DNA from: Ruegeria sp. AD91A
Lineage (GTDB): Bacteria; Pseudomonadota; Alphaproteobacteria; Rhodobacterales; Rhodobacteraceae
Reading direction: 5' to 3'
DNA length: 64,000 nucleotides
Assembly (NCBI RefSeq): GCF_003443535.1
Contig: NZ_CP031946.1
Location: forward strand, 1,488,001 to 1,552,000
The notes under the pieces are model-generated. The model saw only the letters and a list, made by a program, of their open reading frames with translations, did no database searches and had not been told where the DNA came from. Shown here in pieces: positions 1 to 8,697 of this stretch (position 1 is its first letter; each line of letters starts with the position of its first letter). The position numbers and the translations under genes are program-made.

Positions 1-204
1 CTGCGCTGCCAGCAAGATCCCCGTCTGACACTGGCACGTGCGCGCAGCCCGGATATCGTCGCGGCACTGGAAGCTGAAACGGATATTGCCGTGAAACTGG
101 GTGTTTTCGGTGCTCCCAGCTTTGTCGTGAGGCAAGAAGTGTTCTGGGGCGACGACCGTTTGGATGACGCCTTGTCTTGGGCGCGTGTCGGCCACGTCGT
201 CTGA
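1..204 (+). CDS. 2-hydroxychromene-2-carboxylate isomerase, C-terminal part
   Basis: The frame is open from the first base and ends at TGA, giving the last 67 residues of a protein whose start lies outside the window. The tail contains LGVFGAPSFVV followed by VFWGDDRLDDAL, which is the characteristic end of the kappa-class GST/DsbA-like HCCA isomerase family, where the GAPSF segment holds the cis-proline of the thioredoxin fold. Family members isomerise hydroxychromene carboxylates or act as DsbA-like glutathione-dependent oxidoreductases. The true substrate here cannot be told from the tail. The DUF2244 gene follows on the same strand. Confidence 0.75.
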   Translation: MRCQQDPRLTLARARSPDIVAALEAETDIAVKLGVFGAPSFVVRQEVFWGDDRLDDALSWARVGHVV

Positions 205-248
205 TCAAAACCCGTCGACTTGACGCAGCACCGCGTTATGTTTCCGGT

Positions 249-740
249 ATGCCGTACAAATGGAATCAGACATCCGAAACCGAACAGGAACTGCGCCTCT
301 GGCCGCATAACTCTCTGCCGCGACGCGGGGCAATGATCACTGTCCTGTCAGTGTTCCTGTTCGGCCTGATCCCGCTGCTGGCCGTGCTCGGATCAGTGGT
401 ACTGTGGGGACTGTTACCGTTTCTGCTGATTTCGGTGTTGGGCCTGTGGTTTGCCCTTCAGGCGAACTATCGTGCGCGCAGCGTTTCCGAGGTATTGACG
501 CTAACTGGTACCGAGGCCCACCTCGTCCACCATACTTCAGGCAACGGGTCGCAGGAATGGTCGTGTAACCGATACTGGGCGCGACCTGAAATGCACGAGA
601 AAGGCGGCCCTGTCCCTCATTACGTCACCCTTATTGGGGACGGGCGCGAGGTCGAAATAGGAGCGTTCCTGTCTGAGGATGAGCGCATCACGCTCTATGA
701 CGAATTGGTCAAAAAACTGCGCGAACCAATCGCGCAGTAA
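249..740 (+). CDS. DUF2244 family membrane protein
   Basis: This 163-residue protein starts MPYKWNQTSE and has two adjacent hydrophobic segments at about residues 28-70, then a soluble C-terminal half containing EWSCNRYWARP and a late EIGAFLSEDER segment. That layout is the one I know from DUF2244 proteins of alphaproteobacteria, which have no established function. An in-frame start lies upstream at 177, but it would overlap the preceding gene and encode a basic, unconserved-looking extension, so 249 is preferred. It lies 44 bases after the isomerase stop and could be co-transcribed with it. Confidence 0.75.
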   Translation: MPYKWNQTSETEQELRLWPHNSLPRRGAMITVLSVFLFGLIPLLAVLGSVVLWGLLPFLLISVLGLWFALQANYRARSVSEVLTLTGTEAHLVHHTSGNGSQEWSCNRYWARPEMHEKGGPVPHYVTLIGDGREVEIGAFLSEDERITLYDELVKKLREPIAQ

Positions 741-761
741 TTGCCTTGAGCATCGGATGAC

Positions 762-1247
762 TCAGCAGTTTCCGTTTGACGCGGCGCAGAGGTGGTCCTT
801 GACCATCGGCCCGACCTTGCCGAAATCCATCTGACCGGTATAGCGGGTCTTCAGCTCGCCCATGACCTTTCCCATGTCACGAATGGAACCGGCTCCGGTT
901 GAAGTAATCGCGGCCTGAATCGCTTTTGACACTTCATCATCATCCAGCTGCTTGGGCAGAAACTCTTCGATGACGGCAACTTCCTGCATCTCGCGCTCGG
1001 CCAAATCGAGGCGTCCGCCCTCTTCATAGGCGCGCGCGCTTTCCTTGCGTTGCTTGGTCATTTTACCAAGTATTTCAAGAACCTCTGCATCACCGCAGCC
1101 TTTGACCTCTTCGTTGTCCGAGGCGCGCGCGGCGATGTCACGGTCCTTGATGGCCGCGTTGATCAACCGCAGCGTCGATAGACGCTCGGCTGCCTTGTCT
1201 TTCATTGCTTGCTTCAGGGCGGCATTCACCCGTGATCGCATGTCCAT
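762..1247 (-). CDS. GatB/YqeY domain protein
   Basis: The 161-residue product is mostly charged and helical. It carries the YqeY signatures LRLINAAIKDRDI near the N-terminus, EVAVIEEFLPKQLDDDEV in the middle and a C-terminal helix ending in the GKVGPMVK segment. The family resembles the tail domain of GatB, which contacts tRNA in the amidotransferase, but stand-alone YqeY has no firmly assigned role. The start at MDMRSRVN is chosen because the longer frame adds residues unlike the family; MRSRVN at 1241 is an alternative. It is divergent from carA, a frequent arrangement in alphaproteobacteria. Confidence 0.85.
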   Translation of the reverse strand: MDMRSRVNAALKQAMKDKAAERLSTLRLINAAIKDRDIAARASDNEEVKGCGDAEVLEILGKMTKQRKESARAYEEGGRLDLAEREMQEVAVIEEFLPKQLDDDEVSKAIQAAITSTGAGSIRDMGKVMGELKTRYTGQMDFGKVGPMVKDHLCAASNGNC

Positions 1248-1369
1248 TTGGCTTGTCCATCCCCATGACAACGGAACCCCGAACATATCTAAACAAAAAG
1301 CGTGTTACAACCGGGGGCGATCAGTCTTAACCTATTGAAAAATAACGATAGCATAAAAAATGAACGGAC

Positions 1370-1398
1370 TTGACCCAAGCGCCTAACCCCCTTAGGTA
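1370..1398 (+). promoter_or_regulatory. Candidate sigma-70 promoter of carA
   Basis: TTGACC is followed after 17 bases by TAGGTA, about 30 bases before the carA start codon. The -35 hexamer matches the housekeeping consensus at five of six positions, while the -10 is weak. An A-rich tract lies just upstream. This is a pattern match only, with no experimental support. Confidence 0.35.
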
Positions 1399-1430
1399 TG
1401 CGCCGGTTTACCTTGCAGGAGAGTCGCGCC

Positions 1431-2597
1431 ATGGCCCAGAACGTCCCGTCCAAGCCCACCGCATGTCTGGCTTTGGCCGACGGAACACTGTTTTACGGCC
1501 TCGGCTTCGGTGCAACCGGACAGACCGTGGCTGAACTCTGCTTCAACACAGCCATGACCGGATATCAGGAAATCATGACCGATCCATCCTATGCCGGGCA
1601 GATCGTAACCTTTACCTTCCCCCATATCGGCAATGTCGGCGTGAACCCGGAAGATGACGAAACCGGCGATCCGGTCGCCGCTGGCATGGTTGTCAAATGG
1701 GATCCGACCGAGCCGTCCAACTGGCGCTCGGCCGAGGACCTGAAGGGCTGGCTTGCCCGCCGTGGCCGTATCGCCATCGGCGGCGTTGATACCCGTCGCC
1801 TCACACGCGCCATCCGCCAGCAAGGTGCGCCGCATGTGGCGCTGGCTCATGACCCCGAGGGCAATTTCGACATCGAAGCCCTGGTTGCTGCGGCCCGCGG
1901 CTTTGCCGGGCTGGAAGGTATGGACTTGGCCAAGGAAGTCACCTGTGCCCAAAGCTATCGCTGGGGTGAAATGCGGTGGGCGTGGCCTGACGGGTACAAG
2001 CGACAAGAGGCCCCTGCCCACAAAGTCGTGGCTGTGGATTACGGTGCCAAGCGCAACATTCTGCGCTGCCTCGCCTCGGCTGGATGCGATGTCACCGTAT
2101 TGCCAGCGACAGCGACCGCAGCCGAAGTGCTGGCCCATCAGCCAGACGGCGTTTTCCTGTCGAACGGTCCCGGCGACCCGGCCGCAACTGGTGCTTATGC
2201 TGTGCCGATGATCAAGGAAATCCTGGACACAACCGATCTGCCCGTCTTCGGTATCTGCCTTGGCCACCAGATGCTGGCACTGGCTTTGGGCGGTCAGACA
2301 GTCAAGATGAACCATGGTCATCACGGCGCGAACCACCCGGTCAAGGATCTGGACACCGGCAAGGTCGAAATCACCTCGATGAATCACGGTTTTGCCGTGG
2401 ACGCGCAGTCTCTGCCGGAAGGCGTTGTTGAGACCCACAGGTCGCTGTTTGATGGCTCGAACTGCGGTATCCGCATGACTGACAGACCTGTATATTCGGT
2501 GCAATATCACCCCGAAGCATCGCCCGGGCCTCAGGACAGTTTCTATCTGTTCGAACGTTTCGCCGATGCGATGGAAAAGAAAAAAGAGCAGGCATAA
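1431..2597 (+). CDS. carA: Carbamoyl-phosphate synthase small subunit
   Basis: This is the 388-residue glutaminase subunit of carbamoyl-phosphate synthase, which frees ammonia from glutamine for the large subunit in arginine and pyrimidine synthesis. The N-terminal CarA domain opens with ACLALADGTLFYG. The class-I glutamine amidotransferase domain has the nucleophile in FGICLGHQM (Cys at about residue 276), and the His/Glu pair in YSVQYHPEASPGPQD near the end. The start at 1431 has GGAGAG just upstream and begins MAQNVPSKP, whereas the ATG at 1398 would add an unconserved peptide. The large subunit carB is not in the window. Confidence 0.97.
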   Translation: MAQNVPSKPTACLALADGTLFYGLGFGATGQTVAELCFNTAMTGYQEIMTDPSYAGQIVTFTFPHIGNVGVNPEDDETGDPVAAGMVVKWDPTEPSNWRSAEDLKGWLARRGRIAIGGVDTRRLTRAIRQQGAPHVALAHDPEGNFDIEALVAAARGFAGLEGMDLAKEVTCAQSYRWGEMRWAWPDGYKRQEAPAHKVVAVDYGAKRNILRCLASAGCDVTVLPATATAAEVLAHQPDGVFLSNGPGDPAATGAYAVPMIKEILDTTDLPVFGICLGHQMLALALGGQTVKMNHGHHGANHPVKDLDTGKVEITSMNHGFAVDAQSLPEGVVETHRSLFDGSNCGIRMTDRPVYSVQYHPEASPGPQDSFYLFERFADAMEKKKEQA

Positions 2598-2613
2598 CGC
2601 CGGAACTTTCCAG

Positions 2614-2632
2614 AGTTAACGGCACGTTAACT
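2614..2632. promoter_or_regulatory. CtrA-type dyad TTAA-N7-TTAA
   Basis: The bases AGTTAACG-GCA-CGTTAACT form a perfect 8-bp inverted repeat that contains TTAA, seven bases, then TTAAC. This is the full consensus of the CtrA response regulator of alphaproteobacteria. It lies 17 bases after the carA stop and about 47 bases before the glycosyltransferase start. It could also act as a weak transcript-end hairpin, since TTTGTTTG follows, but the exact match to the CtrA spacing favours an operator. Confidence 0.5.
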
Positions 2633-2678
2633 TTGTTTGAACAACCCTGAGCGCAGGTAACTGTGCCAGGGTTTTATT

Positions 2679-4556
2679 ATGGTTGAGCTTAACCTCCAGG
2701 ATTTTACAACCGCCGCCCCATTCCCGGCGCCCGGTTTTCGTAAACCGCTGGGCACTTGCCTGTTGGAGAACGAGGTCATCACCCGCTCGCAACTGGACCA
2801 CGCATTGAGCCTGCAGGCCAGACAGAAAGCGCCCCTTGGCGAGATTTTGGTTGGCGAAGGATATGCCAACAGGCAAGACGTTCTGACGGCCCTATCCACG
2901 CAGTTCGAGTGGCAAATCGCGGACCTTGAACAGATCCCACCAATGCGCGGTTTGTGCGAACTGAAGCCAGTAGATTTCTGGCTTGAACACAATGTTATTC
3001 CCTGGATGCGCATAGGCCCGCTGCTTTTGGTCGCCACCGCCCGGCCTGATCGTTTTGCGACCGTTGTTGCCGAGATGCAGGATTGCGACCATGCCATCCT
3101 GCCGGTTCTTGCGGATTCTCATCAGATCGACCGGGTCATTGCACTGCACTTCTCGCAGACACTCGCAAATGCTGCCGAAACCCGTGTAAACGCCGCACAA
3201 AGCTGCCGCAACTGGACCGCCGGATCCCGGCTCGTAACATCCGCAACAGCGGTGAGTGTGTTGTTTCTTTTCGCCCTATTCCCCGCGTTTGGATTGATGG
3301 TTTTGTTGGGCGCGGCCGTGGGGACTTTGGTTCTTTTTGCAGCCTTTCGGACAATTGGCACCCTTGCCTACCTCGGCGACCACATGAAAAAGCCGACCGA
3401 ACCACCAGAGGCGGCAATCGCGCTTCGACACCCCTGCGTGTCCATCATGGTGCCGTTGTACAAGGAACGAGAAATCGCGAATGCTCTGGTGCAGCGGCTC
3501 CAAAGGCTGACCTACCCCAAAGCGCTTCTGGACGTCATTCTCGTGCTTGAGGAAACGGATGACGTGACGCGCGACGCCCTTGCGCAGACGGCTCTGCCCA
3601 GTTGGATGCGTGTTGTTGTCGTCCCGGAATTGAACGGGCTGACCACCAAACCGCGCGCCATGAATTACGCGCTGGACTTTTGCCGTGGTGACATCGTTGG
3701 CGTTTGGGATGCCGAAGACGCACCTCAGCCAGATCAGATCGAACGTGTGGTGGCGCATTTCACTCAAGCTTCGCCCGAGGTGGTTTGCCTGCAAGGTGTT
3801 CTGGATTACTATAACCCTCGCACAAACTGGCGGTCACGCTGTTTTACCATTGAGTACAACAGCTGGTTTCGTGTGATCCTGCCGGGCATCGCACGTATGG
3901 GCCTGGTCGTCCCGCTTGGGGGAACGACGTTCTTTTTCCGCCGTGAGAAGCTGTTGGAACTGGGCGGCTGGGACGCCCACAATGTTACCGAAGATGCCGA
4001 TTTGGGCGTGCGGCTTTGCCGGGCCGGTTATCGGACCGAGATGGTGGATACCACGACATTCGAAGAGGCAAACTTTCGAGCCTGGCCGTGGGTGAAGCAA
4101 CGCTCACGTTGGCTCAAGGGTTTCATGGTTACCTATCTTGTGCACATGCGTAACCCTCGGAAACTGTATGCGGACCTGGGTGCAGTGAAGTTTTTTGGCC
4201 TACAGACGTTCTTTCTGGGCACGCTGGGTCAATTCCTGCTGGCCCCTGTTCTCTGGATTTTCTGGCTATACGCCATGGGCATAACCAATCCGATGGAGCA
4301 AATCCTGTCACACCAGATGGCAACAGTGTTGGTCTGGCTGTTTCTGGCGACCGAGGCCCTGAATATCTGCGCCGGGATCATCGCTGTATCCGCGCGTGAA
4401 CGCCGTTTCTTGCTGCCTTGGGTCCCGACGATGTTTCTGTATTTTCCACTAGGTGTGGTTGCCGGTTACAAAGCGCTGTGGGAGCTGGCGACAAATCCGT
4501 TTTTTTGGGACAAAACCCAACATGGTCAGGCCAGCGAAGACATTCCGCTGGCCTGA
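2679..4556 (+). CDS. Membrane glycosyltransferase family 2 with N-terminal MshEN-like domain
   Basis: The 625-residue protein begins with a soluble region of about 170 residues resembling the MshEN/GspE N-terminal fold, with the repeats LGTCLLENEVITRSQLDHAL and LGEILVGEGY. Two membrane segments (about 190-225) and a GT-A catalytic domain starting at SIMVPLYKE (about 255) follow. Catalytic signatures are DAED at 344-347, TED at 437-439 and QRSRW at 474-478, as in processive cellulose or chitin synthase-like enzymes. More membrane segments lie at about 500-600. It probably polymerises or exports a surface polysaccharide. MshEN domains often bind c-di-GMP, so allosteric control is plausible but inferred. 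Confidence 0.85.
   Translation: MVELNLQDFTTAAPFPAPGFRKPLGTCLLENEVITRSQLDHALSLQARQKAPLGEILVGEGYANRQDVLTALSTQFEWQIADLEQIPPMRGLCELKPVDFWLEHNVIPWMRIGPLLLVATARPDRFATVVAEMQDCDHAILPVLADSHQIDRVIALHFSQTLANAAETRVNAAQSCRNWTAGSRLVTSATAVSVLFLFALFPAFGLMVLLGAAVGTLVLFAAFRTIGTLAYLGDHMKKPTEPPEAAIALRHPCVSIMVPLYKEREIANALVQRLQRLTYPKALLDVILVLEETDDVTRDALAQTALPSWMRVVVVPELNGLTTKPRAMNYALDFCRGDIVGVWDAEDAPQPDQIERVVAHFTQASPEVVCLQGVLDYYNPRTNWRSRCFTIEYNSWFRVILPGIARMGLVVPLGGTTFFFRREKLLELGGWDAHNVTEDADLGVRLCRAGYRTEMVDTTTFEEANFRAWPWVKQRSRWLKGFMVTYLVHMRNPRKLYADLGAVKFFGLQTFFLGTLGQFLLAPVLWIFWLYAMGITNPMEQILSHQMATVLVWLFLATEALNICAGIIAVSARERRFLLPWVPTMFLYFPLGVVAGYKALWELATNPFFWDKTQHGQASEDIPLA
4526..4556. repeat. Perfect 11-bp hairpin spanning the glycosyltransferase stop codon
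   Basis: TCAGGCCAGCG and CGCTGGCCTGA are exact inverted copies separated by nine bases, and the second arm includes the TGA stop. The next gene ends three bases further on the other strand, so this hairpin separates two convergent genes. No T-run follows, so it would be a pause or mRNA-end structure and not a classical terminator. Confidence 0.45.
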
Positions 4557-4559
4557 CGT

Positions 4560-5207
4560 TCATTTATCGCGACGACTGGCATCCTGTTTCAGACGAGTCA
4601 TGAACGCGATTGAAATATGCTCCTTCAGCGCCCGCCCCGCGGCTTCCTCGTCGCGGGCGGCGATGGCTTCTACAATTCCCTTATGCTCACTTTGTGCAAT
4701 CTCACCACGCCCCTGAACTGCCAGAGAAGTGGTCGCCATCAGGGCCATCGTCCGGTGGACCAGATCGAGCTGCTGAACCAGATAGCGGTTGTGTGACGCC
4801 AGATGAATCTGTTCGTGAAACCGTCGGTTGGCGCGCGACAAAGCCGTTGGGTCATCGATAAGTTTGTCGTCTTCAACAACCATATCCTGAAGAACCTTGA
4901 TCTCTTCTTCAGTAGCGTGTTTTGCGGCCAGCCGTGCGGCAAGCCCTTCAAGTTCCCGGCGCACAATGTAAAGCTCGGCCATCTGGTTGTGGTCCAGAGA
5001 CGCCACGATCAATGACCTCCCGTCCCGTTCCAGCAAGGATTGGGTTTCCAGGCGTTGCAGCGCTTCACGGATCGGAGTGCGCGACACGCCGAACCGTTCA
5101 GCCAATTCGCTTTCGACCAATCGATCACCGGGCTTGTAGACCCCCACATCGATGGCTTCGAGAATAAGGCTGTAGGCGTCCTTGGTCGGGGATCGGGTCT
5201 GGCTCAT
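4560..5207 (-). CDS. GntR family transcriptional regulator, FCD subfamily
   Basis: This 215-residue regulator has a winged helix-turn-helix at about residues 10-75, with LAERFGVSRTPIREALQRLE, the standard GntR recognition helix. An all-helical FCD ligand domain follows, with metal-ligand-like residues in NRRFHEQIHLASHN and SEHKGIVEAI. FCD regulators usually sense small organic acids or sugar acids and repress adjacent catabolic genes. No obvious catabolic operon lies next to it here, so the ligand and target remain unknown. It converges with the glycosyltransferase and is divergent from the HAD hydrolase. Confidence 0.85.
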   Translation of the reverse strand: MSQTRSPTKDAYSLILEAIDVGVYKPGDRLVESELAERFGVSRTPIREALQRLETQSLLERDGRSLIVASLDHNQMAELYIVRRELEGLAARLAAKHATEEEIKVLQDMVVEDDKLIDDPTALSRANRRFHEQIHLASHNRYLVQQLDLVHRTMALMATTSLAVQGRGEIAQSEHKGIVEAIAARDEEAAGRALKEHISIAFMTRLKQDASRRDK

Positions 5208-5307
5208 GGGATCATTTGTCTCCTCGTTCGGACATGTCTAGCCGTGTCAGGGGGCGGCGATCAAGTACAGCATTGAAAACCGCCCGACTGCGCCCTAAAC
5301 CCAAGCC

Positions 5308-5952
5308 ATGGTCAAACCTTCGTTTAGTCATGTCACCCAATGGGTGTTCGATCTGGATAACACCCTGTATCCGCCGCAGATGCGGCTGTTCGATCAGATC
5401 GAAGTTCTGATGACGGACTATGTGGTGCAAGCCATCGGTGTGGAACGGGCCGAGGCCGACAGGCTACGCGCGCATTACTGGCGCGAATACGGGACAACGC
5501 TGGCCGGATTGATGGCCGAACATGATCTGGACCCCGACCCTTATCTGCACGCGGTACATCAGGTTGACATGAGCCACATGGACCCGGATGCGGAACTGGC
5601 CGATCATATACGCGCCCTTCCAGGTCGGCGGATCGTCTACACCAACGGCAGCGCGCCCTACGCGGAACGTGTATTGGAAGCACGCGGCCTGACAGGCTTG
5701 TTCGACGCGATATATGGTGTCGAACACGCAGGGTATCGACCAAAGCCCGAAAAAGCTGCGTTCGAAGCGATCTTTGAAAAGGACGGCCTTCAGGCCGAAA
5801 TGGCGGCGATGTTCGAAGACGACCCTCGCAATCTTGCGACCCCGCACGAGATGGGAATGCGTACGGTTCATGTTTCTCCTGACCGGCATGAAGCCGATCA
5901 CATCCACCATCACACGGACGATCTGACCGCGTTTTTGGCCCGCCTGCGATAG
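5308..5952 (+). CDS. HAD-family pyrimidine 5'-nucleotidase
   Basis: The 214-residue protein has HAD motif I in VFDLDNTLYPP (Asp15 and Asp17), motif II Thr in IVYTNGSAPYA, motif III Lys in GYRPKPEKAAF and motif IV in MFEDDPRNL. The DNTLYP spelling and the cap region of about 80 residues between motifs I and II match the SDT1/pyrimidine 5'-nucleotidase subgroup. These proteins dephosphorylate nucleoside monophosphates, and some act as phosphoglycolate-type phosphatases. A histidine-rich stretch near the end (HIHHH) is unusual but natural-looking. It is divergent from the GntR gene. Confidence 0.85.
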   Translation: MVKPSFSHVTQWVFDLDNTLYPPQMRLFDQIEVLMTDYVVQAIGVERAEADRLRAHYWREYGTTLAGLMAEHDLDPDPYLHAVHQVDMSHMDPDAELADHIRALPGRRIVYTNGSAPYAERVLEARGLTGLFDAIYGVEHAGYRPKPEKAAFEAIFEKDGLQAEMAAMFEDDPRNLATPHEMGMRTVHVSPDRHEADHIHHHTDDLTAFLARLR

Positions 5953-6037
5953 CCTGTCACAGTGCGACGATCTGCACGTTCCGCACCTGCATCTGCGTCC
6001 CTATATGCGCAGCAGCGACGAACAGATGGAGACCCCG

Positions 6038-6286
6038 ATGAGTGCGATCGAGATGCCCGGACGCCTGCCGATTTGGCAACGTCTTTTCTTTGCAATTCCG
6101 GTTATGGGGTGGCTGGCGCGCGACGCGGCCAACGCTAAGCCAGAAGATCTGTACTATACTGTCGCTGCCATTTTCAGTATGTGGGGCTGTTCCATAATGC
6201 TGTTCGGCCTTCCCGGCCTCTACATCCCCGCTCTTATGATGGTGCCGGTGATGTTTCTGATCCTCGTCCTGATTTCGCGCGGCTGA
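6038..6286 (+). CDS. Small hypothetical membrane protein
   Basis: This 82-residue protein starts MSAIEMPGRLP and has an N-terminal soluble helix with WQRLFFAIPVMGWLARD. Two hydrophobic segments in the second half (about 36-58 and 62-80) suggest a small inner-membrane protein. GGAG seven bases upstream supports this start over the in-frame ATG at 6005. I do not recognise the family. It sits between the HAD hydrolase and the UbiH-like gene on the same strand. Confidence 0.6.
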   Translation: MSAIEMPGRLPIWQRLFFAIPVMGWLARDAANAKPEDLYYTVAAIFSMWGCSIMLFGLPGLYIPALMMVPVMFLILVLISRG

Positions 6287-6360
6287 AATACGGGACAGGA
6301 TGTCACTTGGCACTCGGGGCAGATCCGAATTAGGTTCTGCCCGGAATGATGAGAGGCGCC

Positions 6361-7557
6361 ATGACCGACAGCTGTGACATCCTGATTTCTGGTGGTGGGA
6401 TCGCCGGTCTGACCGCTGCGGCGGTATTCGGAACGGCAGGATTTGAAGTGATCTGCGTTGATCCGAGCCCTCCGATCACCGAGCGGGATGTGGACGGGTC
6501 AGACCTGCGCACCACAGCTTTTTTGCAGCCTGCGCGCGGCCTGCTGGAACAATGCGGTCTGTGGGCAAGGCTGGATGCTCACGCGGCTCCGCTGCAAATC
6601 ATGCGGATCGTTGACGCGGGCGGCGACGTGCCCGAGCCGCGCGTTGTCCGCGACTTCAACGCAGCCGACATTTCTGAACACCCTTTCGGTTGGAACTTGC
6701 CCAACTGGTTGCTGCGCCGAGAAATGGTGGCGCGACTGGCTGAATTGCCCAATGTCGATTTCCGCCCCGGCACCGGAACCACCAGCTTGTTCACCCGAAC
6801 CGCCGAGGCCCGCGTGGGCCTGAGCGATGGAAACCGCGTCCGATGTAAACTGGTGCTTGCCGCCGATGGTCGCAACTCACCTATGCGCGAAGCCGCCGGG
6901 ATCAAAGTTCACACGACACGATATGGGCAGAAGGCGCTGGCCTTTGCGGTGACACACCCAATTCCACACGAGAATGTCTCGACCGAGATTCACAGATCCG
7001 GGGGACCGTTCACGATGGTGCCTCTGCCTGACTGGAAAGGGCAGCCCTCGTCCGCCATTGTCTGGATGGAACGCGGACCGAAGGCCGTTGAACTCCTGAA
7101 CCTTGAGCCCGAGGCATTCGAAGCCGCTATGACCGCTCGTTCTTGCGGTTTGTTCGGCCCGCTGAATTTGGCCTCCCGCAGAACGATCTGGCCGATCATC
7201 AGCCAATCCGCAGAACGGCTGGCGGGGGAACGCATTGCCCTGATGGCTGAGGCCGCGCATGTGGTGCCACCCATCGGAGCACAGGGATTGAACATGTCGT
7301 TGGGCGATCTGCGTTGCCTGCTGGATTTGGCGCAAGCCCGGCCCGAAGGTCTGGGAGACGCACAGATGCTGGACGCCTATCACAAGGCCCGTCACACCGA
7401 GGTCGAGATGCGCGTCAAGGGCATTGATCTGCTGAACCGCGCCTCGATGATCGAGGCACGTCCGCTGCGGGATGCACGGGCGATGGGTCTGAGCGCGCTC
7501 TATTCTCTGCCAAGCGTGCGCAAGACGTTGATGCAGATGGGCCTTGGCGTTCGCTAA
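6361..7557 (+). CDS. UbiH/UbiF/COQ6-family FAD-dependent hydroxylase
   Basis: The 398-residue flavoprotein opens with the Rossmann motif ILISGGGIAGLTAA at about residues 7-20. The DG motif is in VLAADGRNSPMRE, and the third FAD-binding motif is in LMAEAAHVVPPIGAQGLNMSL, where the final GAQGLN is typical of ubiquinone-ring hydroxylases. Such enzymes hydroxylate the quinone ring during ubiquinone synthesis at the inner membrane. The position on the ring cannot be assigned from sequence alone. The start at 6361 is preceded by GAGG at good spacing; an alternative ATG at 6346 would add MMRGA. It converges with the aminotransferase gene. Confidence 0.85.
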   Translation: MTDSCDILISGGGIAGLTAAAVFGTAGFEVICVDPSPPITERDVDGSDLRTTAFLQPARGLLEQCGLWARLDAHAAPLQIMRIVDAGGDVPEPRVVRDFNAADISEHPFGWNLPNWLLRREMVARLAELPNVDFRPGTGTTSLFTRTAEARVGLSDGNRVRCKLVLAADGRNSPMREAAGIKVHTTRYGQKALAFAVTHPIPHENVSTEIHRSGGPFTMVPLPDWKGQPSSAIVWMERGPKAVELLNLEPEAFEAAMTARSCGLFGPLNLASRRTIWPIISQSAERLAGERIALMAEAAHVVPPIGAQGLNMSLGDLRCLLDLAQARPEGLGDAQMLDAYHKARHTEVEMRVKGIDLLNRASMIEARPLRDARAMGLSALYSLPSVRKTLMQMGLGVR

Positions 7558-7569
7558 GGCCCGGTCCGC

Positions 7570-8697
7570 TTACAGAACATGATCCAGCACCCGCTTCAAA
7601 CGCGCGATGGTGCCGTCCACGTCGTACAGCTTGTCGAGCCCGAACAGGCCCAACCGAAAAGTGCTGAACCCTTCGGGCTCATCGCATTGCAACGGGACAC
7701 CAGCGGCAATCTGCATACCCAGTGCCGCAAATTTCCTGCCGTTCTGAATTTCGGGATCCGAGGTGTAGCTGACCACAACTCCGGGCGCGCCGAAACCGTC
7801 GGCGGCAACCGAAACAACGCCCTTGTCCTTCAGCATCGACCGCACACCGTCGCCCAACGCCCACTGCGCCGCACCCAGTTTTTTGAACCCATAATCTCGA
7901 GTCTCTGCCATGGTGTCGCGGAAAGCCAGCAAAGCATCGGTCGGCATCGTGGCGTGATAGGCGTGACCGCCGTTTTCATAGGCTTGCATGATCTGCCGCC
8001 ATTTCTTCATATCAATGGCGAAACTGTCAGAACTGGTCTGCTCCAGCCGTGCCTCGCCCCGTTCAGACAGCATGACCAGACCGGCACATGGCGACGCGCT
8101 CCACCCCTTCTGAGGCGCAGAGATCAGAACATCGACACCGGTGGTTTTCATGTCCACCCAGGCACAACCCGACGCAATGCAATCCAACACCATCAATGCA
8201 CCCACTTCGTGCGCCGCGCTTGCCAGCGCGGTCACATAATCATCCGGCAGAATGACCCCCGCCGAGGTTTCGACATGCGGAGCAAAAACAACACCGGGCT
8301 TTTGTTCGCGAATCGCGGCGACGACCTCTTCGATCGGAGCAGGCGCAAAAGGCGATGGGCTGGCATTGCCAGTCTCCCGCGCTTTCATGACCGTGGTCGA
8401 GTTTGTCAGGGAACCGCTCTCAATGATCTGGCTCCACCGGTACGAGAACCATCCGTTGCGAACCACCAGCACATCCGCGCCGCGCGCAAACTGTCGGGCG
8501 ACCGCTTCCATGGCATAGGTTCCACCGCCCGGAATAACTGCGACACCTTCCGCGTTGTACACGTCTTTCAGCATGTCCGAAATGTCGCGCATCACCTGCT
8601 GAAACTTCTGCGACATATGGTTCAGCGAGCGGTCGGTAAACACGACCGAGAATTCTTCAAGCCCGTTCGGGTCAACGGTATCCAACAAGGCAGGCAT
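7570..8697 (-). CDS. Class-V PLP-dependent aminotransferase, alanine-glyoxylate type
   Basis: The 375-residue protein has the class-V fold: the PGGGTYAMEAVARQ loop, the cofactor Asp in LMVLDCIASGCAWVDM and the Schiff-base lysine in ISAPQKGWSASP (about residue 197). Family members transaminate serine, alanine or similar amines with glyoxylate or pyruvate. The substrate is not evident. The start at 8697 (MPALLDTVDPNG) has AGGA at good spacing, while the longer frame would add a basic unconserved peptide. It is divergent from the GntR/UTRA regulator at 8929, which could control it. Confidence 0.85.
   Translation of the reverse strand: MPALLDTVDPNGLEEFSVVFTDRSLNHMSQKFQQVMRDISDMLKDVYNAEGVAVIPGGGTYAMEAVARQFARGADVLVVRNGWFSYRWSQIIESGSLTNSTTVMKARETGNASPSPFAPAPIEEVVAAIREQKPGVVFAPHVETSAGVILPDDYVTALASAAHEVGALMVLDCIASGCAWVDMKTTGVDVLISAPQKGWSASPCAGLVMLSERGEARLEQTSSDSFAIDMKKWRQIMQAYENGGHAYHATMPTDALLAFRDTMAETRDYGFKKLGAAQWALGDGVRSMLKDKGVVSVAADGFGAPGVVVSYTSDPEIQNGRKFAALGMQIAAGVPLQCDEPEGFSTFRLGLFGLDKLYDVDGTIARLKRVLDHVL

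Noticed and set aside
1392..2510. Long open frame on the strand opposite carA
   Set aside because: It is the antisense of a strongly conserved carA and its protein shows no domain or natural composition.
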